Source of the DNA: G965216255 sp965216255
GTDB taxonomy: Bacteria > Bacteroidota > Rhodothermia > Rhodothermales > Bin80
Reading direction: 5' to 3'
NCBI GenBank assembly: GCA_965216255.1
Contig: OZ244148.1
Span: 3,472,001-3,536,000 of the forward strand
Length of the DNA: 64,000 bases
Part shown: in pieces, positions 1-8,407 of the stretch
How positions within the stretch are numbered: position 1 is the stretch's first letter
Layout of the letters: each line of letters opens with the position of its first letter
Notes under the pieces: generated by a model
The model's input: only the letters and a program-made list of their open reading frames with translations
Database searches by the model: none
Told to the model about the DNA's origin: nothing
Position numbers and translations under genes: made by a program

Positions 1-266
1 ACATTTTCTCCACTCTCCACGTCCACAACGTTGCCGCTGATGGTATGCGTAGGGCTACTCTGATCGGCAGCGCCTGCGTAGTCGATCCTCTCCGGTTGGA
101 CAAACGAAGCACACATAACTTCGCAGCCATTCCAGCGATCTGCCGCGGCGATTTCCTGCGGTGCGTTCACCAACAGTAGGCAAAGCACGGCCGTCGGGGT
201 CAAACGGTCAGCGTATCTGGATATCAAAGCGGCTCTTCCCCCAATTAGATGGGTGCAATGTTGCAT
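1..266 (-). CDS. Secreted protein with carboxypeptidase-regulatory-like domain, N-terminal part (runs off window)
   Basis: An open frame of 88 codons begins with ATG at 266 and is still open at base 1, so only the N-terminus is present. After a charged N-region, residues about 22-40 are hydrophobic (TPTAVLCLLLVNAPQEIAAA), as in a Sec signal peptide. The last visible residues, HTISGNVVDVESGEN, fit the first strand of a CarboxypepD-regulatory-like (CarbopepD_reg_2) domain, which in Bacteroidota commonly opens TonB-dependent receptors. A SusC/TonB-dependent receptor is therefore the likeliest identity, but another secreted protein with the same domain is possible. The domain match is from memory of the family pattern, and the rest of the gene lies outside the window. 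Confidence 0.55.
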   Translation of the reverse strand, partial: MQHCTHLIGGRAALISRYADRLTPTAVLCLLLVNAPQEIAAADRWNGCEVMCASFVQPERIDYAGAADQSSPTHTISGNVVDVESGEN

Positions 267-569
267 TCAACGGGAAACGATATGAGATGATGCGGATTCC
301 TACCCGTTTCTTGTCTGTTTCAAGACCATCATCACGAAGGCGCACACGGTCTCTAGTATTAAGCTGATCCGGTGCACGTTGGCCCCTGCGCATCACGAAC
401 AATTGCGCACGAATATTCGTGATACCCTATTGAGGCAGTAAGCGATCAGCGGTCCTATTTCGAGGCTGCCTAACCAGCAGACAGCACCTCAGCCTGTTCA
501 AGCACTGTTCTGGTTGCTTGCTCTTGTTTGTCCGGGGGGTAGCCGTGCTTCCGCAAGTGCCGCCTTGCC

Positions 570-578
570 AAGCGCCGG
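570..578. repeat. Target site duplication of the IS256 element, left copy
   Basis: AAGCGCCGG, identical to 1990-1998; the 9-bp length is typical of IS256-family insertions. Confidence 0.9.
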
Positions 579-1989
579 GAGAAACTGCCATATCTTGGGT
601 CTGTAGAATGCCGCGGCATGGGATTGTGGAATTGTGGAATTAGAATTAGGCGGCTTGTTTGTCTACTTCTACGCTGTACTCTTGTGGGGTTGTTTCCAGC
701 ACACGGATGAGCAGTTGCGATCCAGTCAGCCTCCGCCAGCGTTTCTCCGCTTCCCGGGTTAGTTTGTAAACCATCATCAGTGTCGCGTCCCGGCTGCCGC
801 ATCCCTTGGTTTGCCGTGTACGTTTTCGTACGGTCGCAAACGTGGACTCAATGGGATTCGAAGTCCGAAGGTGAACCCAGTGTTCGGGCGGGAACTGGTA
901 GAAGGTTAAGAGCTCCTCTTGATCCTTGCGCAGACAGGTGACGGCCTTCTCGTAGGCGCCTCCGAAGAGCTCCTCGAAGGTATCGAGTGCCTTCAGGGCA
1001 TCCTTCCTGGACGGTGCCGTATAGATGCCACGGAGTCTCTCTTTCGCAGCCCCCTGCAGCTTCTTGGGCAGCTTATTGAGCACGTTGGCTGTCTTGTGCA
1101 CCCAGCATCGCTGTTGTAGCGTGGAGGGATATACTTCTTCCAACGCAGCCCAGAAGCCCAGGCCTCCGTCTGCTGTGGCCGCCTTAGGCGCTACGTCCAA
1201 GCCTCGTTGTTTGATATCCAGCAATAACTCCTTCCAGGACAGCCTGCTTTCCCGCTCTCCGTCCAGAAGTCCTACGAGTTCTTTCCTTCCATCGGGTGTA
1301 ACTCCAATAATAACAAGCATACACGGGCGCTCATTTCCCATGCGGACATTGAAGTATAACCCGTCAGCCCAGAGGTAAACATACCGTTTGCCCGTCAAGT
1401 TCCGCTTATTCCATTGCCGGTATTCCTCCAGCCAAGCCCCCTTGAGTCGGCTGATTGACGATGGCGATAGGTTGCCAGCTTGCGGGCCAAGTATGGCCTC
1501 CAGGGCCAGAGCAAAGTCGTTGGTCGAAACTCCCCGCAGGTACAAGGCCGGAATGAGTGCATCTATCGACGGACTGCGGCGCATATAGCGCGGCAGTATG
1601 GCGCTGGTGAAGGTATGCCCTGTTCGAGGGTCACGGATATGGGGCCGCTGGATCGCTAGCGGGCCCGCACCCGTGAGGATTTCTCTCTGCGGATGGTGAC
1701 CATTGCGTTTGACGACTCGGTGGCCTTGCTCATTCCGCAGGTGTGCATGGGCATTCACGTAGTCGTCGGCTTCCCGCTCGAGCGCTGCCTGAAGCATGCG
1801 CCGGGCGGAGCTGCGCACCAGGTCATCCAGGGTGCTGAGTGCCTCCTCACGGGTAACCAGTGAGTGTACGTTGGATTCTGTTGAGTCTGTCATACGATGT
1901 AGTCCGGATATGCCCGTCTAGGGCGATTGATGGGTACTCCACAAAGATACGCCGCGGCATTCTACAGACCCAAGATATGGCAGTTTCTC
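579..1989 (-). mobile_element. IS256-family insertion sequence, complete, 1,411 bp
   Basis: The element is bounded by perfect 39-bp inverted repeats (579-617 and 1951-1989, starting GAGAAACTGCC at each outer end). It is flanked by a 9-bp direct repeat AAGCGCCGG (570-578 and 1990-1998), as expected for IS256-family transposition. One intact transposase gene fills it. It sits inside the hsdR remnant, whose frame is restored when the element and one target copy are removed. The perfect ends, clean target duplication and intact gene suggest a recent, possibly active insertion. Confidence 0.93.
646..1893 (-). CDS. IS256-family transposase (mutator type)
   Basis: This 415-aa protein has the length and layout of IS256/mutator transposases. 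The N-terminal DNA-binding part includes the ALEREADDYVNA stretch. The catalytic core follows, with the first Asp in YLWADGLYF, the second in ATADGGLGFW and the Glu in the family motif SNPIESTFATVRKRT. The frame is intact and occupies nearly all of the element between the inverted repeats. It starts at ATG 1893, 58 bp inside the right inverted repeat. Function is cut-and-paste or copy-out transposition of its own element. Nothing suggests inactivation. Confidence 0.95.
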   Translation of the reverse strand: MTDSTESNVHSLVTREEALSTLDDLVRSSARRMLQAALEREADDYVNAHAHLRNEQGHRVVKRNGHHPQREILTGAGPLAIQRPHIRDPRTGHTFTSAILPRYMRRSPSIDALIPALYLRGVSTNDFALALEAILGPQAGNLSPSSISRLKGAWLEEYRQWNKRNLTGKRYVYLWADGLYFNVRMGNERPCMLVIIGVTPDGRKELVGLLDGERESRLSWKELLLDIKQRGLDVAPKAATADGGLGFWAALEEVYPSTLQQRCWVHKTANVLNKLPKKLQGAAKERLRGIYTAPSRKDALKALDTFEELFGGAYEKAVTCLRKDQEELLTFYQFPPEHWVHLRTSNPIESTFATVRKRTRQTKGCGSRDATLMMVYKLTREAEKRWRRLTGSQLLIRVLETTPQEYSVEVDKQAA

Positions 1990-1998
1990 AAGCGCCGG
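1990..1998. repeat. Target site duplication of the IS256 element, right copy
   Basis: AAGCGCCGG, identical to 570-578, directly outside the right inverted repeat. Confidence 0.9.
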
Positions 1999-2123
1999 AG
2001 ATTAGCACGCACGTTCTCACGTAACGTCCAGTCTATAGTGACGTTGGTGCGAACGGTTTGAACCAATTCGAGGGCAATGTCGCGGAGCGTGGCGCAACGC
2101 CTGGACGGGTAGGCTTATTTATA

Positions 2124-2197
2124 CTATTGCCATAACAGCCGCAGCGTAACGCCCTTGAGCTCTTCGTGGATCTTGGCCCAGTCAGGCCAAGGGCGCT
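2124..2197 (-). pseudogene. istA: IstA (IS21 transposase) remnant, distal fragment
   Basis: This is the 3' part of an istA remnant, separated from its 5' part (9873-10098) by the intron nest. Joined across the nest, the minus strand reads ...VTSD|QRPWPDWAKIHEELK..., matching the IstA segment after the N-terminal HTH region (PDW..IH.ELK..GVTL.LLW). The frame then stops with TAG at 2126-2124 immediately after LLWQ, where IstA proteins normally continue with the DDE domain. The joined remnant is exactly 300 bp (99 codons plus stop) against about 500 residues for a full IstA, so it is nonfunctional. Confidence 0.75.
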
Positions 2198-2898
2198 GTG
2201 CGCCGTGATAAGGCGCTTCTTCCTTGTGGGTGCGAATCCCACGCAACAGCTGTCGTTTCAGTTGGTAGCGACCAAGGCGGTTTATGGAGGTAACAACATG
2301 GTGCGCCAGGCTAACTGGCCAAGTACAGGAGGTGTAAGTCCTCTGTGGTAAAGGATATAACCAATCCATATCTCTCCCCAAGCCGTGCGGTCGTTCTCGT
2401 GAGGGAACGGGCGAAGCGTCGGCAGGGGTGCATATGGGCGGAGCTAATGAGCGCCGAAAGGACCATTGTTCGGAGTGCCGAAGTCCTCATGTTGGCTGAA
2501 GGCAATACTGATTGGACCGATATGGTGAGGTTCAAGAGGGCTCCGCGGCGTCCAAGAACTCAGGCACGTATGTACGTACAAGGTTGGGACCTGGGAGGCC
2601 TCCTCGCTGCCCAGCGCTTAGGGCGGGGCCGCCAAAGCCAAGGCATTGCCGAGCGGAGGATGAACGGCGAGGAGGAGTCAGATGCGATGATAGTAGCGAT
2701 GAAGCCGGCGAACAAAGCGCGGAGGACCGCGCGGCGGAGTTGGTGGAGCGAAGCGTCGCACCCGAGGGGAAATCGGACAACCCAACACACGCCGGACGCA
2801 GAGCCGGACTTCGTGTGTCACATGGGATGGTTCGGTTACGGCTATGGGTTGGTTAGCCGGCCCATTAACGTCATGCGCGGCGGCGCGACCTGAGGGAG

Positions 2899-2930
2899 GA
2901 GCCGGATGCCTTAACGGGCACGTCCGGATC
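2899..2930 (+). ncRNA. Group II intron domain V, type A
   Basis: The hairpin begins GAGCCGGA with the catalytic AGC triad at 2900-2902, has an upper stem of TGCC with GGCA, a CG bulge, and closes with TCCGGATC. Copies are at 5052, 5949 and 6672. Just downstream is the domain VI stem (CCCCGGG, GAAA loop, CCCGGGG). Confidence 0.8.
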
Positions 2931-2965
2931 TGTGCGGGGGCCCCGGGGAAACCCGGGGCCTACCG

Positions 2966-3625
2966 GTGTGCCAGGCATGATCAACAGCTTGGAGGTGCAA
3001 GTCCTCTATCCAGCCAGATGGCGGCGAAGGATTAGCGAAGCGCAAGGGCGTCGTCGTGAGGCGGGGTCTGAAGGAAGCGTGGAGCAAACCTGCGACCCGA
3101 TGAACAAGAACCGAATACGAGGCCTACCCGATCGGACGAGCGAGCCGGTTATCGCAAAGTCCGCGTCATCTATGCGTCGGGGTGGTAGATTCGGCGGGTG
3201 TGCAGGGAAGGCGGTTGGTCTTACCCTGGGAGATCTGCGTTGTGTCCGGCTAAGCCGGACTGAGCGTGTCGTAAGGCACGTGACCGCAACGCAGAAGTCA
3301 GCAGAGGGCATAGTAGTCGGCTTAGCCGACGAAGGCCCGAACAATGGACAGGGATAGTAGGACGGCAAGCTCATGCGAGCAATGCGGCAGAAAATCCAGC
3401 TAACGCTGCCTTTTGCGTGGGACAGCCCCGGTGAATCCGGCGGTGCCCGTGGGGAAGGGACCGAAGTTCGCACGGCGCAACCCGAACCCGAACTCCCGGC
3501 ACGTAGCGGCCTGGTGGCCCTGGCACCCAAGTCGGTTTGCTCAAGTCCATTGAACCGCCGTGTACGGACCCGTACGCACGGTGGTGTGGGAGGGTGGGGG
3601 CCGTGAGGCCCCCACCTATCCCGAT
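2966..3625 (+). mobile_element. Group II intron B1 (660 bp, RT remnant only), inserted 4 nt from the 3' end of A1
   Basis: B1 starts GTGTGCCAGG and ends ACCTATCCCGAT. It splits A1 between CTACCG and CGAT; copies A3 and A4 show the same site empty (CTACCGCGAT). Domain V at 3554-3585 is a strong hairpin: ACCGCCGT pairs fully with ACGGTGGT, there is a 2-nt bulge, and GTACG pairs with CGTAC around a 4-nt loop. A short open stretch from ATG 3373 (MRAMRQKIQLTLPF...) resembles the N-terminus of bacterial group II intron reverse transcriptases, but the catalytic part is missing, so B is another deletion derivative. Candidate EBS1 TGGTAG (3183-3188) pairs with CTACCG before the site, with one G-U pair. 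Confidence 0.85.
3554..3585 (+). ncRNA. Group II intron domain V, type B
   Basis: The 8-bp lower stem (ACCGCCGT with ACGGTGGT, one G-T pair), 2-nt GC bulge and 5-bp upper stem form a classic bacterial domain V. The second copy is at 7327-7358. Confidence 0.82.
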
Positions 3626-4453
3626 CGATGACTGAAGCACTTTGGCAAAAGGATCGCTTAGGCGATTTAGCGAGCATGCAGGCCGGAACGCGCAGTGAAT
3701 GCCGAGCAGGCCTCGAAAAGGGCAATGCGGAAGCCGACCCTCCGGTGTCATGGGGAAGGCCGCTGGTAGACCGGGAAGAGAACGACACGTGCACCGGTCT
3801 ATTTCCGCCGGGGTACTGGCACTGGCATGCATGCAAGATGGAAGGAGTGGCAACACGGTGCGCCAGGCTAACTGGCCAAGTACAGGAGGTGTAAGTCCTC
3901 TGTGGTAAAGGATATAACCAATCCATATCTCTCCCCAAGCCGTGCGGTCGTTCTCGTGAGGGAACGGGCGAAGCGTCGGCAGGGGTGCATATGGGCGGAG
4001 CTAATGAGCGCCGAAAGGACCATTGTTCGGAGTGCCGAAGTCCTCGTGTTGGCTGAAGGCAATACTGATTGGACCGATATGGTGAGGTTCAAGAGGGCTC
4101 CGCGGCGTCCAAGAACTCAGGCACGTATGTACGTACAAGGTTGGGACCTGGGAGGCCTCCTCGCTGCCCAGCGCTTAGGGCGGGGCCGCCAAAGCCAAGG
4201 CATTGCCGAGCGGAGGATGAACGGCGAGGAGGAGTCAGATGCGATGATAGTAGCGATGAAGCCGGCGAACAAAGCGCGGAGGACCGCGCGGCGGAGTTGG
4301 TGGAGCGAAGCGTCGCACCCGAGGGGAAATCGGACAACCCAACACACACCGTGCGCCGTGATAAGGCGCTTCTTCCTTGTGGGTGCGAATCCCACGCAAC
4401 AGCTGTCGTTTCAGTTGGTAGCGACCAAGGCGGTTTATGGAGGTAACAACATG

Positions 4454-5122
4454 GTGCGCCAGGCTAACTGGCCAAGTACAGGAGGTATAAGTCCTCTGTG
4501 GTAAAGGATATAACCAATCCATATCTCTCCCCAAGCCGTGCGGTCGTTCTCGTGAGGGAACGGGCGAAGCGTCGGCAGGGGTGCATATGGGCGGAGCTAA
4601 TGAGCGCCGAAAGGACCATTGTTCGGAGTGCCGAAGTCCTCATGTTGGCTGAAGGCAATACTGATTGGACCGATATGGTGAGGTTCAAGAGGGCTCCGCG
4701 GCGTCCAAGAACTCAGGCACGTATGTACGTACAAGGTTGGGACCTGGGAGGCCTCCTCGCTGCCCAGCGCTTAGGGCGGGGCCGCCAAAGCCAAGGCATT
4801 GCCGAGCGGAGGATGAACGGCGAGGAGGAGTCAGATGCGATGATAGTAGCGATGAAGCCGGCGAACAAAGCGCGGAGGACCGCGCGGCGGAGTTGGTGGA
4901 GCGAAGCGTCGCACCCGAGGGGAAATCGGACAACCCAACACACGCCGGACGCAGAGCCGGACTTCGTGTGTCACATGGGATGGTTCGGTTACGGCTATGG
5001 GTTGGTTAGCCGGCCCATTAACGTCATGCGCGGCGGCGCGACCTGAGGGAGGAGCCGGATGCCTTAACGGGCACGTCCGGATCTGTGCGGGGGCCCCGGG
5101 GAAACCCGGGGCCTACCGCGAT
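4454..5122 (+). mobile_element. Group II intron A3 (669 bp, uninterrupted)
   Basis: This uninterrupted reference copy of type A runs from GTGCGCCAGG to CTACCGCGAT at the first A site of D2. EBS1 CATGTTG (4641-4647) matches IBS1 CAACATG (4447-4453). Domain V is at 5052-5083. It shares EBS1 and the CACGCCGG variant (near 4942) with A1, its counterpart in D1. The B site near its 3' end is empty. Confidence 0.87.
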
Positions 5123-5350
5123 GACTGAAGCACTTTGGCAAAAGGATCGCTTAGGCGATTTAGCGAGCATGCAGGCCGGAACGCGCAGTGAATGCCGAGC
5201 AGGCCTCGAAAAGGGCAATGCGGAAGCCGACCCTCCGGTGTCATGGGGAAGGCCGCTGGTAGACCGGGAAGAGAACGACACGAGCACCGGTCTATTTCCG
5301 CCGGGGTACTGGCACTGGCATGCATGCAAGATGGAAGGAGTGGCAACACG

Positions 5351-6019
5351 GTGCGCCAGGCTAACTGGCCAAGTACAGGAGGTGTAAGTCCTCTGTGGTA
5401 AAGGATATAACCAATCCATATCTCTCCCCAAGCCGTGCGGTCGTTCTCGTGAGGGAACGGGCGAAGCGTCGGCAGGGGTGCATATGGGCGGAGCTAATGA
5501 GCGCCGAAAGGACCATTGTTCGGAGTGCCGAAGTCCTCGTGTTGGCTGAAGGCAATACTGATTGGACCGATATGGTGAGGTTCAAGAGGGCTCCGCGGCG
5601 TCCAAGAACTCAGGCACGTATGTACGTACAAGGTTGGGACCTGGGAGGCCTCCTCGCTGCCCAGCGCTTAGGGCGGGGCCGCCAAAGCCAAGGCATTGCC
5701 GAGCGGAGGATGAACGGCGAGGAGGAGTCAGATGCGATGATAGTAGCGATGAAGCCGGCGAACAAAGCGCGGAGGATCGTGCGGCGGAGTTGGTGGAGCG
5801 AAGCGTCGCACCCGAGGGGAAATCGGACAACCCAACACATACCGGACGCAGAGCCGGACTTCGTGTGTCACATGGGATGGTTCGGTTACGGCTATGGGTT
5901 GGTTAGCCGGCCCATTAACGTCATGCGCGGCGGCGCGACCTGAGGGAGGAGCCGGATGCCTTAACGGGCACGTCCGGATCTGTGCGGGGGCCCCGGGGAA
6001 ACCCGGGGCCTACCGCGAT
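5351..6019 (+). mobile_element. Group II intron A4 (669 bp, uninterrupted)
   Basis: This second uninterrupted A copy lies at the second A site of D2. EBS1 CGTGTTG (5538-5544) matches IBS1 CAACACG (5344-5350), the same pairing as A2. Domain V is at 5949-5980. The B site near the 3' end is empty. A few private substitutions (for example ATCGTG where the others have ACCGCG, near 5776) show slight divergence. Confidence 0.87.
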
Positions 6020-6424
6020 GGAAGCCCTGACGGCGGTGTAGCACACACCAACCGGAAGCCCGCAAGGGTCAGGCCGGGCCGAGAGGGTGGCGGAGTGGCC
6101 CGTAGTACCGTAGAGACGGGGTAATGCCCGTGGAGGAAAGGGGCCGCAGGTGCGGAGCGATGTTCGTAGAGGGAAAGGCCACGGCATTGGCAGAGACCTA
6201 CTAAACCGGTAAATGGTCGGAGACCTCGGCGGCATCACATGCGAAAGTGAAGGAGCCATGTGGCATGCTAGGCACGCCACGGGGTGTTATCAGGGCGTAA
6301 ACAGGCCTGATGATCAACGGACTCAAGTCATGGAGTGGAAACAGGGACCGTGCAAGTCTTTGAACAGGAGAAGCTCCATGGGGCGACGCCGTTGTCCGAG
6401 TGCGAGTTGCATGATCCGCCTGGA

Positions 6425-6457
6425 GAGCCGGGTGCGGTAGTGCCGCACGCCCGGTTC
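6425..6457 (+). ncRNA. Group II intron domain V, type D
   Basis: GAGCCGGG pairs with CCCGGTTC, TGCGG with CCGCA, with a CG bulge and the AGC triad at 6426-6428. The second copy is at 7808-7840. Confidence 0.8.
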
Positions 6458-6738
6458 GGTGAGCGGCGGGAGGAAACACGGTTAGGGAAGCCGGACTGCG
6501 GCCCGGAGCGAAAGCGACGGACAAGCCACCGGATCCTACGGCAGGTGCGCCTCCCGCCGACTCTACGGACGCAGAGCCGGACTTCGTGTGTCACATGGGA
6601 TGGTTCGGTTACGGCTATGGGTTGGTTAGCCGGCCCATTAACGTCATGCGCGGCGGCGCGACCTGAGGGAGGAGCCGGATGCCTTAACGGGCACGTCCGG
6701 ATCTGTGCGGGGGCCCCGGGGAAACCCGGGGCCTACCG

Positions 6739-7398
6739 GTGTGCCAGGCATGATCAACAGCTTGGAGGTGCAAGTCCTCTATCCAGCCAGATGGCGGCGA
6801 AGGATTAGCGAAGCGCAAGGGCGTCGTCGTGAGGCGGGGTCTGAAGGAAGCGTGGAGCAAACCTGCGACCCGATGAACAAGAACCGAATACGAGGCCTAC
6901 CCGATCGGACGAGCGAGCCGGTTATCGCAAAGTCCGCGTCATCTATGCGTCGGGGTGGTAGATTCGGCGGGTGTGCAGGGAAGGCGGTTGGTCTTACCCT
7001 GGGAGATCTGCGTTGTGTCCGGCTAAGCCGGACTGAGCGTGTCGTAAGGCACGTGACCGCAACGCAGAAGTCAGCAGAGGGCATAGTAGTCGGCTTAGCC
7101 GACGAAGGCCCGAACAATGGACAGGGATAGTAGGACGGCAAGCTCATGCGAGCAATGCGGCAGAAAATCCAGCTAACGCTGCCTTTTGCGTGGGACAGCC
7201 CCGGTGAATCCGGCGGTGCCCGTGGGGAAGGGACCGAAGTTCGCACGGCGCAACCCGAATCCGAACTCCCGGCACGTAGCGGCCTGGTGGCCCTGGCACC
7301 CAAGTCGGTTTGCTCAAGTCCATTGAACCGCCGTGTACGGACCCGTACGCACGGTGGTGTGGGAGGGTGGGGGCCGTGAGGCCCCCACCTATCCCGAT
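6739..7398 (+). mobile_element. Group II intron B2 (660 bp), inserted 4 nt from the 3' end of A2
   Basis: B2 has the same length as B1 and is nearly identical to it (one noted change: GAATCC versus GAACCC near 7258). It splits A2 at the same position, leaving CGAT at 7399-7402. Domain V is at 7327-7358. The ATG-led RT N-terminal remnant begins at 7146. Confidence 0.85.
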
Positions 7399-8407
7399 CG
7401 ATGGAAGCCCTGACGGCGGTGTAGCACACACCAACCGGAAGCCCGCAAGGGTCAGGCCGGGCCGAGAGGGTGGCGGAGTGGCCCGTAGTACCGTAGAGAC
7501 GGGGTAATGCCCGTGGAGGAAAGGGGCCGCAGGTGCGGAGCGATGTTCGTAGAGGGAAAGGCCACGGCATTGGCAGAGACCTACTAAACCGGTAAATGGT
7601 CGGAGACCTCGGCGGCATCACATGCGAAAGTGAAGGAGCTATGTGGCATGCTAGGCACGCCACGGGGTGTTATCAGGGCGTAAACAGGCCTGATGATCAA
7701 CGGACTCAAGTCATGGAGTGGAAACAGGGACCGTGCAAGTCTTTGAACAGGAGAAGCTCCATGGGGCGACGCCGTTGTCCGAGTGCGAGTTGCATGATCC
7801 GCCTGGAGAGCCGGGTGCGGTAGTGCCGCACGCCCGGTTCGGTGAGCGGCGGGAGGAAACACGGTTAGGGAAGCCGGACTGAGGGTGCGCCAGGCGAACT
7901 GGCAAGACACAGCGGGTGCAAGTCCCGTGATATGAAGCTACAACCCAGCACATATCTCCGCGAGCCGTGCGGTGTCATTCGTGAGGATGGCAGCGAAGCG
8001 TCGGTAGCGGTGCGTGCGGTCAGGGCTATTGAGCACCGAAAGAGGCAATATTCGGGTCGCCGAGGCTTTCCTCAGAGTCGAAGGCAACATGGATACTCTC
8101 GCTATGGTGAGAGAGTACCAGGCCCGCGGTGTCGAAGAACCCATGGACGTACGTACGTGTCTTGTCGGGACCTGGGAGGCCTTCATCTCGCCCTGCTGTT
8201 GTGCAGGGCCGCAACGGGAAGGAGCTTGCTCCAAAGCCGGAGATGGACGAGATGAAGGAGTCAGATACAGTCATAGTAGCGACGAAGGCTGCGAACAACG
8301 GGGAGAGATCCCCGGCGGAGCAGCTGGAGCGAAGGACTGTACCCAAGGGGAAACCAGAAAGTCCACACACGTACCAAGCGCAGAATTGGGAGCGCGTGTC
8401 ACAGGGG

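Larger units (their letters stand above)
470..2114 (-). pseudogene. hsdR: HsdR (type I restriction endonuclease subunit) C-terminal remnant, split by an IS256 element
   Basis: Joining 2114-1999 to 578-470 (removing the IS and one copy of its 9-bp target duplication) gives an uninterrupted 74-codon frame ending in TAG. It contains TNVTIDWTLRENVRANLRR followed by LRKHGYPPDKQEQATRTVLE, the C-terminal signature of type I restriction R subunits (HsdR C-terminal/DUF3387 region). An in-frame TAA at 2115-2117 precedes it and nothing of the nuclease or translocase domains is present, so this is only the tail of a lost gene. It abuts the istA remnant, which suggests that an IS21-type element or a deletion removed the upstream part. 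No hsdM or hsdS is visible. Confidence 0.8.
2301..3629 (+). mobile_element. Group II intron A1 (669 bp, ORF-less), carrying intron B1
   Basis: A1 lies at position 103/104 of intron D1. It runs 2301-2965, is interrupted by B1, and ends with CGAT at 3626-3629; 665+4 bp equals the 669 bp of uninterrupted copies A3 and A4. It starts GTGCGCCAGG and its domain V is at 2899-2930. Comparison with intron E shows that A is a deletion derivative. A keeps a trace of the RT start (the ATGG followed by GGTTACGGC near 2826) and of the RT end (CGGCGCGACC just before domain V), but about 1,250 bp between is gone. Putative EBS1 CATGTTG (2488-2494) pairs perfectly with the seven bases before its insertion point (CAACATG, 2294-2300). 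Confidence 0.87.
4351..6566 (+). mobile_element. Group II intron D2 (878 bp own sequence), inserted in A2 and carrying A3 and A4
   Basis: D2's own pieces are 4351-4453, 5123-5350 and 6020-6566. It is nearly identical to D1 and holds A introns at the same two positions, so D plus its two A introns behaves as a 2,216-bp composite present twice. It lacks intron E: the E site is empty and reads CTGCGG|CCCGG at 6496-6506. Domain V is at 6425-6457. DVI is closed by GGCGGGAGG (6464-6472) pairing with CCTCCCGCC (6552-6560), and the intron ends CTCTAC at 6566. No RT gene is seen. Confidence 0.87.
3858..7402 (+). mobile_element. Group II intron A2 (669 bp), carrying introns D2 and B2
   Basis: A2 is at the second A site of D1 (position 331/332). 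Its pieces are 3858-4350 (493 bp), 6567-6738 (172 bp) and 7399-7402 (4 bp), together 669 bp like its sisters. D2 interrupts it just upstream of the domain IV region, and B2 sits 4 nt from its 3' end. Domain V is at 6672-6703. Its EBS1 reads CGTGTTG (4045-4051), not CATGTTG. This matches the IBS1 of this site, CAACACG (3851-3857), by a compensatory change. Confidence 0.87.

Noticed and set aside
2345..7663. Open frames of up to 310 codons on both strands inside the intron nest (e.g. 3006-3938 minus)
   Set aside because: They lie in structured intron RNA domains, recur with every copy of A, B or D, and are Pro/Arg/Ser-rich low-information sequence; only the E reverse transcriptase has conserved motifs.
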